Below, piece by piece: positions 1-9,703 of a stretch of 64,000 nucleotides of DNA. Numbering within the stretch: the stretch's first letter is position 1; each line of letters begins with the position of its first letter. Below the pieces are notes generated by a model. It was given only the letters and a program-made list of their open reading frames with translations. It was not told where the DNA came from and searched no databases. This stretch comes from Pseudonocardia sp. T1-2H (lineage in GTDB: Bacteria; Actinomycetota; Actinomycetes; Mycobacteriales; Pseudonocardiaceae). Position numbers and translations under genes: made by a program. The DNA is taken from positions 5,022,001 to 5,086,000 of the forward strand of contig NZ_JBBPCL010000001.1 of the NCBI RefSeq assembly GCF_038039215.1, given 5' to 3'.

Positions 1-438
1 GCCGGCAAGGTCCTCAAGCACTTCCTGTCGACGGGCCGGATCGTCAAGGACTCGCCGCTGCCGGCCGCCACGCAGGAGCTGGTGGCGCTTCGCGTCAGCC
101 AGATCAACGGCTGTGCCGTCTGCATCGATATGCACACCAAGGAGGCCGCCGCTGCCGGTGAGGCCCCGGTGCGGCTCAACCTGGTCGCGGCGTGGCGGGA
201 GGCCACGGTCTTCACCGAGGCCGAGCGCGCCGCGCTGGAGCTGGCGGAGGAGGGGACCCGGGTCGCGGATGCGGGCACCGGGGTCACCGACGAGGTGTGG
301 GCCTACGCCGGCAAGCACTACGACGAGGAGCAGCTCACCGCGCTGGTGATCGTGGTCTCCTTCATGAACGCGGTGAACCGGCTGAACATCATCTCCCGGC
401 AGCCGGCCGGCGACTACGAGCCCGGGCAGTTCCACTGA
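1..438 (+). CDS. Carboxymuconolactone decarboxylase / AhpD-like protein, 5' end missing
   Basis: The reading frame is open from base 1, so the gene starts before the window; 145 codons are visible and the stop is at 436-438. The motif CAVCIDMHTKEA is the AhpD/CMD redox signature, with a CxxC pair followed by a His three residues on. This fold either reduces alkyl hydroperoxides through the Cys pair or decarboxylates lactones. It lies 28 bp upstream of an ECF41 sigma factor. In actinobacteria ECF41 genes typically sit beside a CMD, oxidoreductase or epimerase gene that is their regulatory target, so this is probably the target or a partner. Its exact substrate is unknown. Confidence 0.85.
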   Translation, partial: AGKVLKHFLSTGRIVKDSPLPAATQELVALRVSQINGCAVCIDMHTKEAAAAGEAPVRLNLVAAWREATVFTEAERAALELAEEGTRVADAGTGVTDEVWAYAGKHYDEEQLTALVIVVSFMNAVNRLNIISRQPAGDYEPGQFH

Positions 439-466
439 TCGGCATCGGCCTCGAGGAGGATGCGGT

Positions 467-1390
467 ATGGGCAAGGCCGAGGAGTTCGAGGAGCTGCGGC
501 CGTTGCTGTTCTCGATCGCCTACCGGGTCCTGGGCAGCGTGGGTGAGGCCGAGGACGCGGTACAGGAGACCTGGCTGCGCTTCGACGGCTCGGCGACGCG
601 GCCCACGTCGACCAAGGCCTTCCTCTCGGCGACGGTCACGCGGATCTCGATCGACGTGCTCCGTTCCGCGCGGGTGCGGCGGGAGGCGTACGTGGGCTCG
701 TGGTTGCCTGAGCCGCTGCTGAGCGATCCCTACCAGGATCCGGCGCGGTCGGCGGAGCTGGCCGATTCGGTGTCGATGGCGGCGCTGCTGCTGCTGGAGC
801 GGCTCAGCCCGCTGGAGCGGGCGGTGTTCGTGCTGCGGGAGGTGTTCGCCTTCGGGTTCGACGAGGTCGCGGCGGCGGTGGGGCGTTCCGAGTCGGCGTG
901 CCGGCAGCTGCTGGTGCGGGCGAGGCGGCACATGGAGGCCGGGCGGCCGCGCTTCGAAGCGGACCGGCAGGAGCGGCAGGGGCTGGCGGACCGGTTCTTC
1001 GACGCGCTGAAGGACGGCGATGTCGGCGGGCTGCAGGACCTGCTCGCCGCCGATGTGCAGCTGGTCGGCGACGGCGGCGGCAGGGCCCCGCAGCTGGCCC
1101 GGGCCGTCGCGGGGGCGGAGAACGTCGCCCGGGTGCTGGGCACGGTCTTCCCCTGGCTGATCCGGATCGACGTGTCGTTCGAGCCACAGGAGGTCAACGG
1201 CCAGCCCGGCGCGATCTTCCGCGACCGGGACGGCAAGGTGCTCTACGCCCTGGCTCTCGACGTGCTCGACGGGAAGATCCAGACCATCCGCGGGGTGATC
1301 AACCCCGACAAGCTCGGCCACATCGGGCCGGTCGCCGACGCCTGGGCCGTCGATCGCGAGGTCAAGCGGACCCGCCGGCAGCCCCACTGA
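467..1390 (+). CDS. ECF41-family RNA polymerase sigma factor with SnoaL-like C-terminal domain
   Basis: 307 aa. Sigma-70 region 2 (about residues 5-75) and region 4 (about 105-160) are followed by a roughly 100-residue SnoaL/NTF2-like extension. Three hallmarks of ECF41 are visible: WLPEP in the linker near residue 81, DGGG near 201 and NPDKL near 278. In this family the extension both activates and restrains the sigma factor, replacing a separate anti-sigma protein. The ATG is preceded by GAGGA at 453-457. The gene directly follows a CMD-family gene, the classic ECF41 arrangement. No match to the ECF41 promoter type (TGTCACA then CGTC) was found inside the window; the likely target promoter is upstream of base 1. 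Confidence 0.92.
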   Translation: MGKAEEFEELRPLLFSIAYRVLGSVGEAEDAVQETWLRFDGSATRPTSTKAFLSATVTRISIDVLRSARVRREAYVGSWLPEPLLSDPYQDPARSAELADSVSMAALLLLERLSPLERAVFVLREVFAFGFDEVAAAVGRSESACRQLLVRARRHMEAGRPRFEADRQERQGLADRFFDALKDGDVGGLQDLLAADVQLVGDGGGRAPQLARAVAGAENVARVLGTVFPWLIRIDVSFEPQEVNGQPGAIFRDRDGKVLYALALDVLDGKIQTIRGVINPDKLGHIGPVADAWAVDREVKRTRRQPH

Positions 1391-1435
1391 CCTGCCAGCC
1401 TCACCGCGATGACGTCGCTCCGCGGACACCCGGGT

Positions 1436-1464
1436 GGGCGTCCCGGGCCCCCGGGACCACGCCC
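1436..1464 (+). terminator. Hairpin after the ECF41 sigma gene
   Basis: GTCCCGG (1440-1446) pairs with CCGGGAC (1451-1457) across a 4-base loop. After a short internal mismatch the stem continues as GGGC with GCCC. It lies 46 bp after the sigma factor stop. No U-tract follows, as is usual in high-GC actinobacteria. Confidence 0.5.
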
Positions 1465-1479
1465 GCGAGGGCGGCGTCA

Positions 1480-1608
1480 GCTTTGCGCGCCTATCCACAG
1501 CTGCGGATCGCCGAAGGCCGTAACCCGCAGCCCAGCGCAGGGCTGATCGACTCCCAGACGGTGAAGGGTGCCGACACTGTCGGGCGCGAGTCCCGCGGTC
1601 AGAATGTG
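1480..1608 (+). pseudogene. IS5-type transposase internal fragment
   Basis: This frame reads a stretch containing GRNPQPSAGLIDSQTVKG and then ADTVGRESRG. That is the block around the first catalytic Asp of IS5-superfamily transposases (consensus about PSAGLIDSQSVKGADTVG). Only about 40 residues remain, with no start, stop or terminal repeats. Its right end runs into the 3' end of the oppositely oriented cyclase gene, whose stop codon (1599-1601) lies inside this fragment. Confidence 0.7.
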
Positions 1609-2555
1609 GCGATCGGGTTGACCGGGCTGCCGGACGTACCGGCGAAGCGGACCGGCGCGACTGCGAGATGGAAGTCCCACTGGCCGAGCTCGGCAGCCGT
1701 CGTCGCGCACACCTCCAGGTCGCAGTTGTCGAGCAGCCACAGACCCATCGCAACGAGGCTCACGGCGTGAACCGGCATCAACACGTCTTCGTACCCCGAC
1801 GGCTGAACGTCCTGGGGGGTGTCAGCGCCGATCAGCGCGACCTCCCGTTCATGCAGCCACGGCAGGCAGGACGCGTGCCAGCCGGCCTGCGTGAAACCGC
1901 TGGCCTCACCGGCCTCGTGCCGGACGCGGCCATAGCCCGTCCGCAGGAGTACCGCATCGCCGGATCGCACCCGCACACCCTGGCGACGCTCGGCCTCCTC
2001 GAGATCGTCGGGAAACACTCCCTGCCCCGGTTCCAACCACGGCACATCGCGGACCCTCGCAATGTCCAGCAGGACACCACGCGTGATGATCCCGTTCGCC
2101 GCCGCCGTGACGGCCGCCCACGCCGATCCCGTTGCGGCGTCGACCAACGAGTGCGACCGCCCGTTGTACATCGTGCCGTCCCAGAAGATGTGGCACGGCG
2201 AGTCGACGTGGGTGAGGGTGTTGCCGTGGAACGTGATGCCGAGCCGCTCGGACGAAAAGCCCCAGCGCCGGTCGGCGCGGAATCCGGGCACCGGCATGTC
2301 CTCGGCACCCGGCATGTCGGCGGCGCACGGGCACGTCGTCGTCGACCGCTCCATGTCTTCCGGTACGGCAACCTCCCATGCGCACGACACGCTCCTGCCG
2401 TGGCGCACGGCCCGCGCCGCCGCCAGCCGGACGTCGTCGGTGATGTGGTTCAGAGTGCCGAGCTCGTCGTCGTCGTCCCACCGTCCCCAGTTCGACAGCG
2501 TGTCGAAGTACCCGAGCACGTCGTCCTGTGTGGGCACCGGCCGCCCTGCCGTCAT
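1599..2555 (-). CDS. Cyclase-family metal-dependent hydrolase (kynurenine-formamidase-like)
   Basis: About 318 aa. The motif HGNTLTHVDSPCH matches the HxGTHxDxPxH metal-binding signature of the cyclase/kynurenine formamidase superfamily, which hydrolyses amide or lactone bonds using a Mn or Zn centre. The start used is the ATG at 2555, giving MTAGRPVPTQ followed by the usual SNWGRW block; a GTG at 2579 is also possible. The stop codon falls inside an IS5 transposase remnant, so the original C-terminus may have been replaced. The gene stands alone, and its substrate cannot be read from the context. Confidence 0.85.
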   Translation of the reverse strand: MTAGRPVPTQDDVLGYFDTLSNWGRWDDDDELGTLNHITDDVRLAAARAVRHGRSVSCAWEVAVPEDMERSTTTCPCAADMPGAEDMPVPGFRADRRWGFSSERLGITFHGNTLTHVDSPCHIFWDGTMYNGRSHSLVDAATGSAWAAVTAAANGIITRGVLLDIARVRDVPWLEPGQGVFPDDLEEAERRQGVRVRSGDAVLLRTGYGRVRHEAGEASGFTQAGWHASCLPWLHEREVALIGADTPQDVQPSGYEDVLMPVHAVSLVAMGLWLLDNCDLEVCATTAAELGQWDFHLAVAPVRFAGTSGSPVNPIATF

Positions 2556-2751
2556 CCCAGCATCGACTCCCCCGGTCACGCGGTTCGAGGCACCAAGGCT
2601 CGCTGAACTGGCATGACACTAGATCAGCGGGCCAGCAGTCGGCCGGTCAGGAGATAAGGGACGGCACACCTGTGGTGCGGTGGCACCGGTAGCCGTTGAT
2701 ATTGCGTGCGAGGTACTGCTGGCGCAGTTACAGAATGACAAAGCTTTGTAA

Positions 2752-3032
2752 GAGCGTGTTTGAGGAGATCAACTACTGGTGGTGAAGGTGCGTCGCTGCT
2801 GGCGGGTGATGGTGTTGATCGCGGCCCAGCGGATCATGGCCTCGGAGATGGCGGGATCGCGTTCGTAGTCACGGCCGGCCTCCGGTCTTCACCTCCGGCA
2901 GCAGCGGCTCGATCAGAGCCCCCTGCGCGTCTCTGGTGTCCGAGGGGTACCGGCTGCGTCGTGCCACCCGCCCAGAGTTGATCACACGGCGGGTGAGTCA
3001 CGCAGATACGCCGATCCTTCTCAAACGCGCTC
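2752..3032 (-). mobile_element. 281-bp internally deleted IS5-family element
   Basis: The terminal inverted repeats are GAGCGTGTTTGA (2752-2763) and its near-complement TCAAACGCGCTC (3021-3032). On the minus strand the element encodes a transposase N-terminus (RRYPSDTRDAQGALIEPLLP, then EVKTGGRP). This is joined at a GGCCGG stretch near 2872-2880 directly to a transposase C-terminus (GRDYERDPAISEAMIRWAA, then INTITRQQRRTF). About two thirds of the transposase is missing, so the element cannot move by itself but keeps both ends, like a MITE. A 12-bp palindrome, ACAAAGCTTTGT (2738-2749), touches its left end. Matching target duplications were not found. Confidence 0.8.
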
Positions 3033-3311
3033 TCAGCTAGATCACTGCAGGTCAGCCGCCATCGTTTCAGCCGTCCACATTGTTCAATCCGACCTAGGGA
3101 GCAGTCAGGATGGCGGGCAAGTTCGAGGTCTACCTGGACCGGGGCGGCAAGTACGAGATTTGATGCTGGCACCCCCGCCCCAGGTCACTACCCGCTCGGG
3201 TGGGTCGATGAAGCCGTGCTCCTCCCACTCTGAGACGGACGACACAGACGTCGCGGGTGATCGGCTGACGAAAGCCAACTCCGGGCGTCGCGGATCCGAG
3301 GAGTGGGAACG

Positions 3312-4952
3312 ATGACGTCTGACACCGACGGGGCCGGCCGGAGCACGAACGGTCAGGTGACCGAGGAGCTCGATGCCGTGGTGCTGGGAGCCGGCGTGGC
3401 CGGCCTGTACCAACTCCATCAGCTGCGTGAGCAGGGCCTGCGCGTGAAGGCGTTCGACGCCGCAGGCGACGTGGGCGGCACCTGGTGGTGGAACCGCTAC
3501 CCGGGCGCTCGGTTCGACTCCGAGGGCTACATCTACCAGTACCTGTTCGACGAGAAGCTCTACAAGGACTGGAGCTGGAGCCAGAAGTTCCCAGGCCAGC
3601 CTGAGATCGAGCAGTGGATGCACTACATCACCGATCGGCTCGACCTCCGTAAGGACATCACGTTCGGCACGAAGATCACTGCCGCCCACTTCGACGAGGA
3701 ACGCGGCCGATGGACGGTGCACACCGACCGGGGCGACGTCGTCGACACCCAGTTCTTCATCTCGTGTGCCGGCATGCTCTCGGCGCCGCTCAAGAACATC
3801 GAGGGCACCGACTCCTTCAGCGGCGAGCTCGCGTTCAGCTCGTCCTACCCTGCCGAGGGTCTCGACTTGGCCGGCAAGCGGGTCGGCGTGGTCGGCGTCG
3901 GCGCCACCGGCATCCAGATCATCCAGACCATCGCTTCCGAGGTCGGGCATCTGACCGTGTTCGCCCGTGGTCCGCAGTATGTGCTTCCGATGAAGAACCC
4001 GACCTACACGAAGGATGATCAGGACTGGTACAAGAGCCGCTTCGAGGAGCTGCGCTCGACGATCCCGCACACGTTCACCGGTTTCGAGTACGACTTCGAG
4101 CACACCTGGGCGAACTGCACACCGCAGCAGCGCCAGGACATCCTGGAAGAGATCTACCAGGACGGGTCGCTGAAGCTGTGGCTGGCCGGGTTCGGCGAGA
4201 TCTTCTTCACCGAGGAGGTCAGCGAGGCCGTCTCTGAGTTCGTCCGCGCCAAGATGCGGGACCGCTTGAAGGACCAGCATCTGATCGACACCCTGGTCCC
4301 GACCGACTACGGGTTCGGCACGCACCGGGTGCCGCTGGAGAACGGCTACCTGGAGGTCTACCACCAGGAAAACGTCGATCTGGTCAACGTGCGGGACAAC
4401 CCGATCGCGCAGATCCGACCGGAGGGCATCGAGCTGTCGGACGGCACCGTCGTCGACCTCGACGTGATCATCCTGGCGACCGGGTTCGACGCCGGCACCG
4501 GCGCGCTGACCCGCATCGACATCCGCGGCCGCGAGGGGCGCTCGCTCGCCGACGAGTGGGGCCGCGACATCCGCACCACCATGGGACTGGCCAAGCACGG
4601 CTACCCCAACCTGCTCACCACCGCGGCCCCGCTCGCCCCGTCGGCGGCTCTGTGCAACATGACCACCTGCCTGCAGCAGCAGACCGAGTGGATCTCCGGC
4701 GCGATCAAGGATCTGAAGGCGGACGGCAAGACGACCATCGAACCGACCGCCGAGGGCGAGGACGCCTGGGTCGCCCACCACGAGGAACTGGTCAACGCCA
4801 CCCTCGTGCCGAAGACGACCTCCTGGTACCTGGGCTCGAACGTGCCGGGCAAGCCGCGCCGGCTGCTGTCCTACATCGGCGGTGTCGGCACCTACCGACA
4901 GAAGTGCGACGACGAGGCCGCCAACGGCTACCCGACGTTCACGCGGACCTGA
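3312..4952 (+). CDS. Baeyer-Villiger-type flavin monooxygenase
   Basis: 546 aa, the usual length for FAD/NADPH Baeyer-Villiger monooxygenases, which insert oxygen next to a ketone to give an ester or lactone. Seen: FAD-binding GAGVAG (residue about 30), the second fingerprint GGTWWWNRYPGARFDSE, and the NADPH Rossmann motif GVGATG (about 200). The BVMO signature FxGxxxHxxxW(P/D) appears as FSGELAFSSSYP near residue 171, so the normally conserved His is Phe and Trp is Tyr. Activity may therefore differ from classic type I enzymes. The ATG at 3312 follows GAGGAG (3298-3303); a GTG at 3303 is less likely. An esterase remnant follows, fitting a ketone-to-ester-to-acid route. Confidence 0.85.
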   Translation: MTSDTDGAGRSTNGQVTEELDAVVLGAGVAGLYQLHQLREQGLRVKAFDAAGDVGGTWWWNRYPGARFDSEGYIYQYLFDEKLYKDWSWSQKFPGQPEIEQWMHYITDRLDLRKDITFGTKITAAHFDEERGRWTVHTDRGDVVDTQFFISCAGMLSAPLKNIEGTDSFSGELAFSSSYPAEGLDLAGKRVGVVGVGATGIQIIQTIASEVGHLTVFARGPQYVLPMKNPTYTKDDQDWYKSRFEELRSTIPHTFTGFEYDFEHTWANCTPQQRQDILEEIYQDGSLKLWLAGFGEIFFTEEVSEAVSEFVRAKMRDRLKDQHLIDTLVPTDYGFGTHRVPLENGYLEVYHQENVDLVNVRDNPIAQIRPEGIELSDGTVVDLDVIILATGFDAGTGALTRIDIRGREGRSLADEWGRDIRTTMGLAKHGYPNLLTTAAPLAPSAALCNMTTCLQQQTEWISGAIKDLKADGKTTIEPTAEGEDAWVAHHEELVNATLVPKTTSWYLGSNVPGKPRRLLSYIGGVGTYRQKCDDEAANGYPTFTRT

Positions 4953-4959
4953 CCAGATC

Positions 4960-5320
4960 CCCCTCACACTGAGAGAGAGCGGGCGGCTGGACTTCGACGC
5001 CCCCGTCGCGCAGTTCTGCCCGGAGTTCGCCGATCTTCAGGTGTTCGACGGGTTCGACGGCGACACCCCGCGGCTGCGTGCGCCGCGGACCCAGGCCACG
5101 GTCCGCAACCTGGTCACACACACCTCGGGTCTGGGCTACTGCCCCGGGCGGGCGAAAGGCCGGGACCGGCGCCTGGGCAGGCCTGTTCAACACGCACTTC
5201 TGGGTAGACCGCACCAGCGGTATCTGCGCGTCGATCTACACCAACTCGCTGCCGTTCGTCACACCGGAGGCGTTCGCGCTCTACGGCGAGTTCGAGCAGG
5301 CCCTCTACGCCTCGTTGTGA
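4960..5320 (+). pseudogene. Beta-lactamase-fold esterase (EstB-like) remnant
   Basis: Two pieces of one serine-hydrolase gene are joined in different frames. The first reads ESGRLDFDAPVAQFCPEF and then NLVTHTSGLGY, typical of class C beta-lactamase-type esterases. The second, beginning near 5150, reads AGTGAWAGLFNTHFWVD and ends ALYASL with stop at 5318-5320, the usual C-terminus of the family. The N-terminus with the catalytic SxxK and roughly 230 internal residues are gone, so it cannot be functional. It directly follows the BVMO gene, and BVMO-esterase pairs are common in ketone and steroid catabolism. Confidence 0.75.
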
Positions 5321-5338
5321 GGGCCTCCTCGTGAGCAG

Positions 5339-5369
5339 TGACCCGGGCCGGGCAACTAGGCCCGGGTCA
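5339..5369. terminator. Bidirectional 11-bp stem hairpin
   Basis: TGACCCGGGCC (5339-5349) and GGCCCGGGTCA (5359-5369) form a perfect 11-bp stem with a 9-base loop. It lies between the convergent esterase remnant and the LAL regulator; the right arm contains the regulator's stop codon (5367-5369). It probably ends transcription in both directions. Confidence 0.75.
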
Positions 5370-8164
5370 GCCCAGCAGGCCCTGTCGGCGAGCCACCGAC
5401 ACGGCCTCGGTGCGGTTGCCGGCGCCGAGCTTGCTGTAGATGTTCTTGAGGTACCACTTCACCGTGTTCACGGTGACTCCGATCGCAGAGGCGATCTGCT
5501 GGTTGCCGCGACCGAGGTCGAGCATCTGCAGGATCTCGCGTTCCCGCCCAGTCAAATCCGCCGGCGAGGGAGCATCGTCCCGGTCCGCGACGGCGAGCAC
5601 CGCTTCGAGTTGCTCGACGGCTGGCAGGGTGTCCGCCGAGGCCCCCTCACGCGCTCGAGCGGTGACTCGTTCGAGCACGGCTCGGACCTCCGGCCCACCT
5701 TCGCGCACGAGCTGGGGCGTCCCCCTGGCCACCACGCGGTCCAGGACGCCGGCGAGGGTGCGCTCGGCGGCCATGAACCGCGACGCCCGCTCCCGGATGC
5801 CGGCGAGCTGGACCGACATTTCGACCGCCGTCCGCAACTGGCCCCACCGCCGGGCCTCCACGATCAGGTCTTGGACCAGCGCGATCGCCCGCTCATGATC
5901 ACCCTCGGCCGAGTGCACCGCGGCCAGCGACGAGGTACGGAGCTGGTCGATCCGGGTTCCGATGCCGCCGTGCCGGACGGATCCTTCCGGCAGATCCCTG
6001 GCCACTCGCCGAGCCTCCCGGATCCGGCCGCGCGCCAGGAGCTGGGATATCCGCTCCGCACCGACCGCGGTGCGTAACCGCGTCAGCCCGAGACGGTCGG
6101 CGACCTGCGCACCCTCGAGGAGCAGCTCGGCCGCCTCGTCCGCGGCGCCGCGACCGGCCTTGATCCGGGCGAGCAGAGCGAAGCTGGCGATCATGAAGTC
6201 GACGACCCCGCTCTCTGCGCCGCTTCCCCGCTCTCCGCCAGCAGCCGCTCCGCCTCGTCGAGCTGGCCACGCACATAGTGCAGCTCGCCGAGCAGTGCAC
6301 CGGCCAGCTGCGCGGCGTGCGACCGCCGCCCGGCCGACTCCCGGGCCAGTACGACCGCACCCTGCAGGTGCGCTTCCGCACCGGTCGTGTCGAGTTGCGA
6401 CAGTGCGGCCATACCGGCGAAGCAGCGCCCATAGACACCGGCGAACGGACCGGTCGTGCGGTCGTGGAAGCGACGCGCCCACTGCTGTCGCTCCCGCGCC
6501 GCCGCAAACCGCATCGCGTGGATGTCGCAGAACGACTGGATGTTCGCCGCGACAGCCACAACCCACGGCCGGTAGCTCTGCGAGCGGTCCAGGCTCATGC
6601 GGACCAGCCCCTCGGCCCGGTCGGTGCGGTCGCCGTAGATGTCGATGCACGCCTGAACGACGTCGGCCTCGCTGCGCATCTCACCGTGCTCGTCGTGACA
6701 ATCCTCGTCGTCGCGGTGCCCGTCACCTCCGGGCAGCACCGAGCGCAGGACGTCGAGGGACGACTGCGCCGCCTCGGGGCGCTGCAGCAGGCAGTTCGCC
6801 CACGACACCGCCATCAGCAGCGCGGGGCGGTCGTCGGCGGCCGTAGCCGGCAACCGTCCGAGCAGGCCCAGGAGGCTGACCATCCGACTGTGCTCGACCA
6901 GCGGCATCGCGTGCTGCTCGACGAGATCGGTGGCCCGTTCGACATCACCACCGGCCAACGCGTGGTCGACGGCCTCGGACACCAGGTCGTGCTCGGCGAA
7001 CCACACTGACGCCCTGGCGTGCAGTCCCGCCGCTCGGCCGGGATGGTCGCGCTCCAGCCGCCGCCGCAGGTAGTCGGCGAACAGGTGGTGATAGCGGAAC
7101 CACTCCCGCTCGCCGTCCAGCGGGCGCAGGAACAGGTCCCGGCTCTCCAGCTCCTCCAACATCGCCTGCCCGTCGCCGCGCTCAGCGAGCACGCCGGCGA
7201 GATCCCCGCAGAGGCGATCGCACACCGAGGTCGCGAGCAGGAAGTCCAGGACGTCAGGCGCGAGCGCATCGAGCACGTTCTCCGCGAGGTACTCCCCGAC
7301 CGAATGGTGCCGTCCTGAGAAGCCGCTGATCAGCGCGTTCGGGTCGTCGCTGTCCCGCAACGACAACGACACCAGCTGCAGGGCGGCGACCCAGCCGTCG
7401 GTGCCTTCGGACAGTCGCGCGACATCGGCACCGTCGAGCCGCAGGCCATTCAGCTCGACCAGGAACTCCCTGGCCTCGTCCAGGTCGAAGCGCAGCACGT
7501 CGGCGTCGATCTCCACCAGCTGATTCCGCACCCGCAACCGGCTCAACGGCAGTTGCGGGCGACGACGGCTGGTCAGCACGATCGACAGGTTCGGCGGCGC
7601 GAAGTCCAGCAGGTGTACCAACGCCCGTCGCACCGCGGCGTCCTCGACGACGTGCCAGTCGTCGAAGGCCAGCACGAATCCGCCCTGGTGCTCACCGATG
7701 AGCTCGAGCAGGACCGACAGCGTGTAGCCCTGCATGTCCTCGGAACCCTGCTCGATCAGCTCGACCAGATCGTCGATCGCCTCCGCGGCGCCCGGGAGCA
7801 CCCGCCGTACCGCCTCCAGTAGGTGTGTCAGGAACCAGTGCGGGGCGTTGTCGTCGCGATGCAGCCCCAGCCACGCGACCGACGCGCCGGCGTTCTGCAG
7901 GACCTCCAGCCACTGGACCGCCAAGGTGGTCTTGCCGTAGCCCGCCGGGGCGTGGATCACCGTCAGCTGCCGCCCGGCGCTGCCACGCAGCCCGTCCAGC
8001 AACCGCCGCCGCTCGATCACGTTGCGGACGTGGGTCGGAGCCCGGAATCGGGCCGACGGGGTGCGGGGACGCCCCGCGGCGAGAAGGGCGCCCGGACCTG
8101 TGGCTTGGTCGTCGTCATCGACTGCCCTCCTCGCCGACGGCCCCGTCAGCGCGACCCTCATCAC
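5367..8164 (-). pseudogene. LuxR/MalT-like (LAL) transcriptional regulator, frameshifted
   Basis: Two overlapping frames make one protein of about 930 aa. The upstream frame (8164 to about 6210) has the NTPase domain with Walker A APAGYGKTT near residue 70 and AFDDWH as Walker B. The downstream frame (about 6210 to 5367) completes the TPR-like region and ends in a LuxR helix-turn-helix (LTGREREILQM, then TVNTVKWYLKNIYSKL). The frame changes at a GGGG run near 6205-6215; one extra G would restore it. The strongest ribosome site (AGGAGG before an ATG at 8118) is also out of frame with the N-terminus, so a second shift is possible. LAL proteins bind an inducer and ATP to activate catabolic genes; the neighbouring BVMO/esterase unit is a plausible target. 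Confidence 0.8.
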
Positions 8165-8447
8165 CGGCCCCGACTACGCGGTAGCCGACGCGGGAACCCC
8201 TCAGCGGACGAACTCGCTCACGAACGCCAGCCAGGTGACCCCGACCACAGTGTCCGCCCCGTCGAGCCGGTTGCCCACCCGAATGGGTAGTCGAGAGCAC
8301 TGAGCTTTTTCCGACCTGGCCGGATCGGCGGACGATCGGACCGCCTCGAGGTGTTCCGGCACCGGCGCGCTGTCTCGACCGCAGGTCACGCCATTGCGGC
8401 CGACGGGCCAGCTTCCCAGTCCCTCTGGCCTGACCTGCGAGGATGTT
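8165..8447. other. Intergenic region without a recognised gene
   Basis: No protein in either strand resembles a known family. The stretch lies upstream of the LAL regulator and ends at a solo IS terminus (8448-8464). Confidence 0.4.
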
Positions 8448-8464
8448 AGGTTGGCAAAGGCTGA
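8448..8464 (+). repeat. Solo IS end (17-bp repeat, copy 1 of 3)
   Basis: AGGTTGGCAAAGGCTGA. The same sequence, with one change, occurs at 32681-32697 and in reverse at 59270-59286, where it caps a transposase remnant. It is therefore read as the terminal repeat of an IS of which only the end remains here. Confidence 0.6.
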
Positions 8465-8674
8465 GCGGGTCTCGCCCGCCGTACACACGCACCCGCAGAG
8501 CGCCACTCGCGAGGGTCTCGATGTTCCCGCGAGCGCGCCTGGTTCCGGTGCCAGGAGCTGACCGAGGAGATCGTCATGGTCGATTTCCTACTGCCCCACT
8601 CGCACGGCGCTGTCTGGCTGTGCGGCAAGGCGCGGCGGAATCTCCAAGGCGTCGGGGTCGGTGACGACGTCTAG

Positions 8675-9703
8675 GCCGTGTTTAAGAAGTTCTGGCGGCG
8701 AGGGCGCGTAGCCAGATGTTGATGGTGGCGATGTGCACCGTGGCCTCGTAGCGCAGCGCCAACTTGTCGTACCGGGTGGCGAGGGCGCGGTGCTGTTTGA
8801 GCAGGTTGATCCCGCACTCCACGGCGTGGCGCTGTCGATAGACGATCTCGTCGAAGGCGGGTGGGCGTCCACCGGCAGAGCCTCGGGCTTGTCGGTGGGC
8901 GTGCTGGTCGACCTTGACCGGGATCGTCGCGGCGATCTTGCGGCTGCGCAGGTAGCCGCGGTTCGCCTTCGACGAGTAGGCCTTATCGGCCAGCACCCGG
9001 TCCGGGCGCGTGCGTGGTCGTCCCGGCCCGAGCCGGGGCACCCGCAACGCGTCGAGGACCGCGATGAACTGCGGTGAGTCACCGCGCTGACCCGCGGTGA
9101 TCAACGCAGCCAGCGGGCCACGGCCCTGTTCACAGGCCAGATGGACCTTGGTGGTCCAGCCTCCGCGGGAGCGCCCCAACCCGTGATCGGCCGGTTCGTC
9201 ACCGGGCGGCTCGACCTGAGCGGCCGGATTGCGGCGGGCCCCGGCGGCGTGGTGGTGGGCGCGGTTGATCGTGGAGTCGACCGAGACGTCCCAACGGATC
9301 AGCCCGCCGGCGTCGGCCCAGGCCAGCAGCGTCGACCACACCAACGCCCACACGTTCTGACGCTGCCAGCGTCGGAACAGCTGATAGATCGACTGCCAGT
9401 GTCCGTAGCGTTCGGGCACGTCGCGCCACGGGGCGCCGACGCGGGTCCGCCACCGGATGCCGTCGATCAACCTGCGGCGGGGCCACTTCCGCGGTCGGCC
9501 CCTGCCCGTCGGGGCCGGGAGCAGCGGTTCCAGGATCCGCCACTGCCGGTCCGTCAGGTCCTTACGTGCTCCGATCGATAGGCTGCGCAACGAGGTCTCC
9601 GGGCGGGCGGTCTTCTTGGTCGTTGATCACCTACCGGAGACCTCACCCATGTCCGCGCACCGACACGCCCACCGCGGCCGCCCGCCGACTTCTTAAACAG
9701 CTC
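8675..9703 (-). mobile_element. Complete IS5-family insertion sequence with CTAG target duplication
   Basis: The 1029-bp element is flanked by CTAG on both sides (8671-8674 and 9704-9707). Its inner ends share TGTTTAAGAAGT in inverted orientation (starting at 8679 on the left and ending at 9699 on the right). It encodes one apparently intact DDE transposase on the minus strand. It interrupts a ThDP-enzyme remnant that reads through when the element and one CTAG are removed. Confidence 0.88.
8682..9590 (-). CDS. IS5-family DDE transposase
   Basis: 302 aa, full length for IS5/IS427-type transposases. The N-terminal DUF4096-like part ([20 protein letters not shown]) is followed by the catalytic core: first Asp in [18 protein letters not shown], second Asp in [10 protein letters not shown], and Glu in [20 protein letters not shown]. 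All three are present in one frame, so the enzyme may still be active. It is contained in the 1029-bp element. Confidence 0.93.
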   Translation of the reverse strand: MRSLSIGARKDLTDRQWRILEPLLPAPTGRGRPRKWPRRRLIDGIRWRTRVGAPWRDVPERYGHWQSIYQLFRRWQRQNVWALVWSTLLAWADAGGLIRWDVSVDSTINRAHHHAAGARRNPAAQVEPPGDEPADHGLGRSRGGWTTKVHLACEQGRGPLAALITAGQRGDSPQFIAVLDALRVPRLGPGRPRTRPDRVLADKAYSSKANRGYLRSRKIAATIPVKVDQHAHRQARGSAGGRPPAFDEIVYRQRHAVECGINLLKQHRALATRYDKLALRYEATVHIATINIWLRALAARTS

